NCBI GenBank assembly: GCA_963743325.1
Contig: CAVUOZ010000008.1
Coordinates: 62,001-126,000 of the forward strand
Direction of reading: 5' to 3'
Origin: DATFVA01 sp963743325
Lineage (GTDB): Bacteria > Bacteroidota > Ignavibacteria > Ignavibacteriales > Ignavibacteriaceae
Length of the DNA: 64,000 bases
The notes under the pieces are model-generated. The model did not search any database and was not told where the DNA came from. It saw only the letters and a list, made by a program, of their open reading frames with translations. Shown here one piece after another: positions 62,949 through 64,000 of this stretch. The first letter of the stretch is position 1, and the number at the start of each line of letters is the position of its first letter. The position numbers were made by a program, and so were the translations under genes.

Positions 62949-63468
62949 GACTTTCGGAGAGGTATTTTGCAATTTCTTCAACGGTATCAAAATTCTTAAC
63001 CAACCCTGTAACACGTTTTTCAATAGCCAACTGCTTATCAATAATTTCAGTAATTACTTTCCACATTATTGAATAAGAAACTACCGGTTTTGTTTTTAGA
63101 ATCCTTTTATTAATTAATTCCCACACAAGCGCCAGTTCTAAAAGTGTTCCTGTGCCGCCCTGCAGTATGACGTAAGCATCACCCAGTTCTATCAGTTTCC
63201 CAAGTCGTTCGTTAAGATTATTGCACTTGATTTCTTTTGTCAGGTATTTACTTGGAATTGAACCCCATTCATTAACAGTTATGCCGATTGTTTCAGCACC
63301 ATATTCTTTAGCCCCTTTGCTTACAGCATCCATTATGCCCTGATACCCTCCTGAACAAACATTAAAACCTTTTTTCGCAAGAAGTTTCCCAAGGTTATAT
63401 GCGGCAGAAAACTCTTCATCACCTTCCATAGGTCTTGAACTGCCGAATACTGTAATCGTCTTTTTCAT
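62938..63468 (-). CDS. LOG-family (putative lysine decarboxylase/cytokinin-like) protein
   Basis: The 176-residue protein has ITVFGSSRPMEG, CSGGYQGIMDAVSKGA near 38-53 and LQGGTGTLLELALVWE near 101-116, the PGGxGT-type motif of LOG proteins, here with Gln in place of Pro. Family members hydrolyse nucleotide monophosphates to release bases. Size matches. It is convergent with the GT9 gene and followed upstream by a 378-nt gap. Confidence 0.85.
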   Translation of the reverse strand: MKKTITVFGSSRPMEGDEEFSAAYNLGKLLAKKGFNVCSGGYQGIMDAVSKGAKEYGAETIGITVNEWGSIPSKYLTKEIKCNNLNERLGKLIELGDAYVILQGGTGTLLELALVWELINKRILKTKPVVSYSIMWKVITEIIDKQLAIEKRVTGLVKNFDTVEEIAKYLSESLND

Positions 63469-63688
63469 TTTCTTATATTTTATTTGAATGAAATGTAAAT
63501 ATAATTAATTGAATCTATGATATGTGAATTATTCGCAGAAGATATTATGAATTGTAGTGTTAAACGGAATGAATTAAAGACAGGTATTCAAGTCCAAACA
63601 AACCCGGAGTATTTATTCCTTATACGGATTTTCTGTTTAAGAAATCAACATAGCTGTGTATCCTATTTATAAATCTTTCAGATCCTTC

Positions 63689-63720
63689 TCACATACGCTT
63701 CAAATAAGCTTCACATACGC
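63689..63720. repeat. Short direct repeat in the LOG-YceI gap
   Basis: TCACATACGC occurs at 63689-63698 and 63711-63720. The string CACATACGCTTC also occurs at about 30923-30934. The rest of the 378-nt gap 63469-63846 shows no gene, apart from the hairpin described separately. Confidence 0.5.
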
Positions 63721-63798
63721 ATAAGACCCGACCTGTCCGGTTTCTAAACTATAGTAAGAATGAAGACTTATATTCGTGAGAAATTAAACAGGATGGAT

Positions 63799-63829
63799 AT
63801 TACGGGCGACCCGAAGTGCCGCCCGTAAT
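63799..63829 (-). terminator. Hairpin after the YceI-family gene
   Basis: ATTACGGGCG (63799-63808) and CGCCCGTAAT (63820-63829) form a perfect 10-bp stem with an 11-nt loop, 17 nt after the YceI stop. It lacks a long U-run on either strand, so it is a weak terminator or a 3'-stability hairpin. Confidence 0.6.
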
Positions 63830-63846
63830 AATTTTAATGAATGTTG

Positions 63847-64000
63847 CTATAATGATACTTTATTTGAACCAACAAGGTTTACTTTTATATCAATTTTTTC
63901 TGCTACACGCTTTCCGAGAAGCATATGTTTGATATTATAATCAGAAAGATTAATAAAGAATTCTGCCTGCACCCCTACCAGGTCGCCAGGCATTCTTTGA
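63847..64000 (-). CDS. YceI-family protein, 3' end only
   Basis: The last 50 codons are visible, including GDLVGVQAEFFINLSDYNIK and HMLLGKRVAEKIDIKVNLVG before the stop at 63847. This matches the end of YceI-like lipocalin-fold proteins, which bind polyisoprenoid lipids in the periplasm. The start lies beyond the window edge. Confidence 0.7.
   Translation of the reverse strand, partial: QRMPGDLVGVQAEFFINLSDYNIKHMLLGKRVAEKIDIKVNLVGSNKVSL

Noticed and set aside
1..64000. tRNA, rRNA, tmRNA or riboswitch genes
   Set aside because: Gaps were read on both strands and none showed cloverleaf-like or otherwise recognisable conserved RNA motifs; a covariance-model search was not possible.

Overview
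The window looks like a chromosomal segment of an AT-rich, Gram-negative bacterium of the Bacteroidota/Chlorobiota/Ignavibacteriota group, most likely an Ignavibacteria relative. The evidence is: two adjacent genes ending in the YPNPFNP-type type IX secretion sorting domain, an alternative GlmU-like enzyme of the Bacteroidetes type, a type B ribosomal protein L31, outer-membrane and lipoprotein-carrier genes, and standard bacterial housekeeping genes. No rRNA, tRNA, CRISPR array, phage or transposase gene was recognised. Taxonomy is inferred from protein style only; no search was run.

From position 1 to about 49.35 kb every recognised gene is on the minus strand, mostly with gaps under 30 nt or 1-4 nt stop/start overlaps, so transcription runs from high to low coordinates. 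0-10 kb: an edge fragment, recG, a GlmU-like nucleotidyltransferase, an O-antigen-ligase-like protein with a large inserted propeller-like domain, an MsbA-type exporter, a lipoprotein and a site-2 protease. 10-24 kb: xerD, a PgpH-like HD phosphodiesterase, a HAD hydrolase, two coupled sodium/solute symporters, a STAS protein, a GT9-like protein, ligA, a RodZ-like protein, a frameshifted rsmB, an alternative glmU and rpmE. 24-31 kb: an ECF sigma factor with a membrane anti-sigma candidate, holA, a cyclophilin, uppP, a barrel protein, a flippase-like membrane protein and a frameshifted lolA. 31-38 kb: ftsK (next to lolA, as in Escherichia coli), comB, gcvT, transaldolase and rng. 38-47 kb: the classic rimP-nusA-infB-rbfA-truB-ribF-rpsO-pnp cluster, with a terminator-like hairpin in its leader and a clear terminator at its end. 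47-49 kb: a LapA-like protein and an SLC13-type transporter.

From 49.4 kb to the end, gene orientation is mixed and non-coding space is larger: a small cysteine-rich protein, an ArsC-like protein, a beta-carbonic-anhydrase-like protein, a TMEM175-type channel, a REP-like repeat patch, two type IX-secreted proteins (one interrupted by an in-frame stop), a YtxH protein, mscL with a zinc ribbon, rluE, a GT2 glycosyltransferase, a DUF2723 membrane protein, a GT9 glycosyltransferase, a LOG-family protein and the end of a YceI-family gene.

The main surprises are structural rather than a new multi-gene system: (1) an O-antigen-ligase fold carrying a roughly 300-residue beta-propeller-like insertion; (2) a terminator/attenuator-like hairpin ending directly at the rimP start codon; (3) two patches of covarying REP-like palindromes plus a 44-bp direct repeat and an 11-bp tandem repeat unit; (4) three genes (rsmB, lolA and a secreted propeller protein) each broken by a single-base lesion, which may be sequencing errors or real decay. 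I found no convincing undescribed defence, biosynthetic or mobile system.
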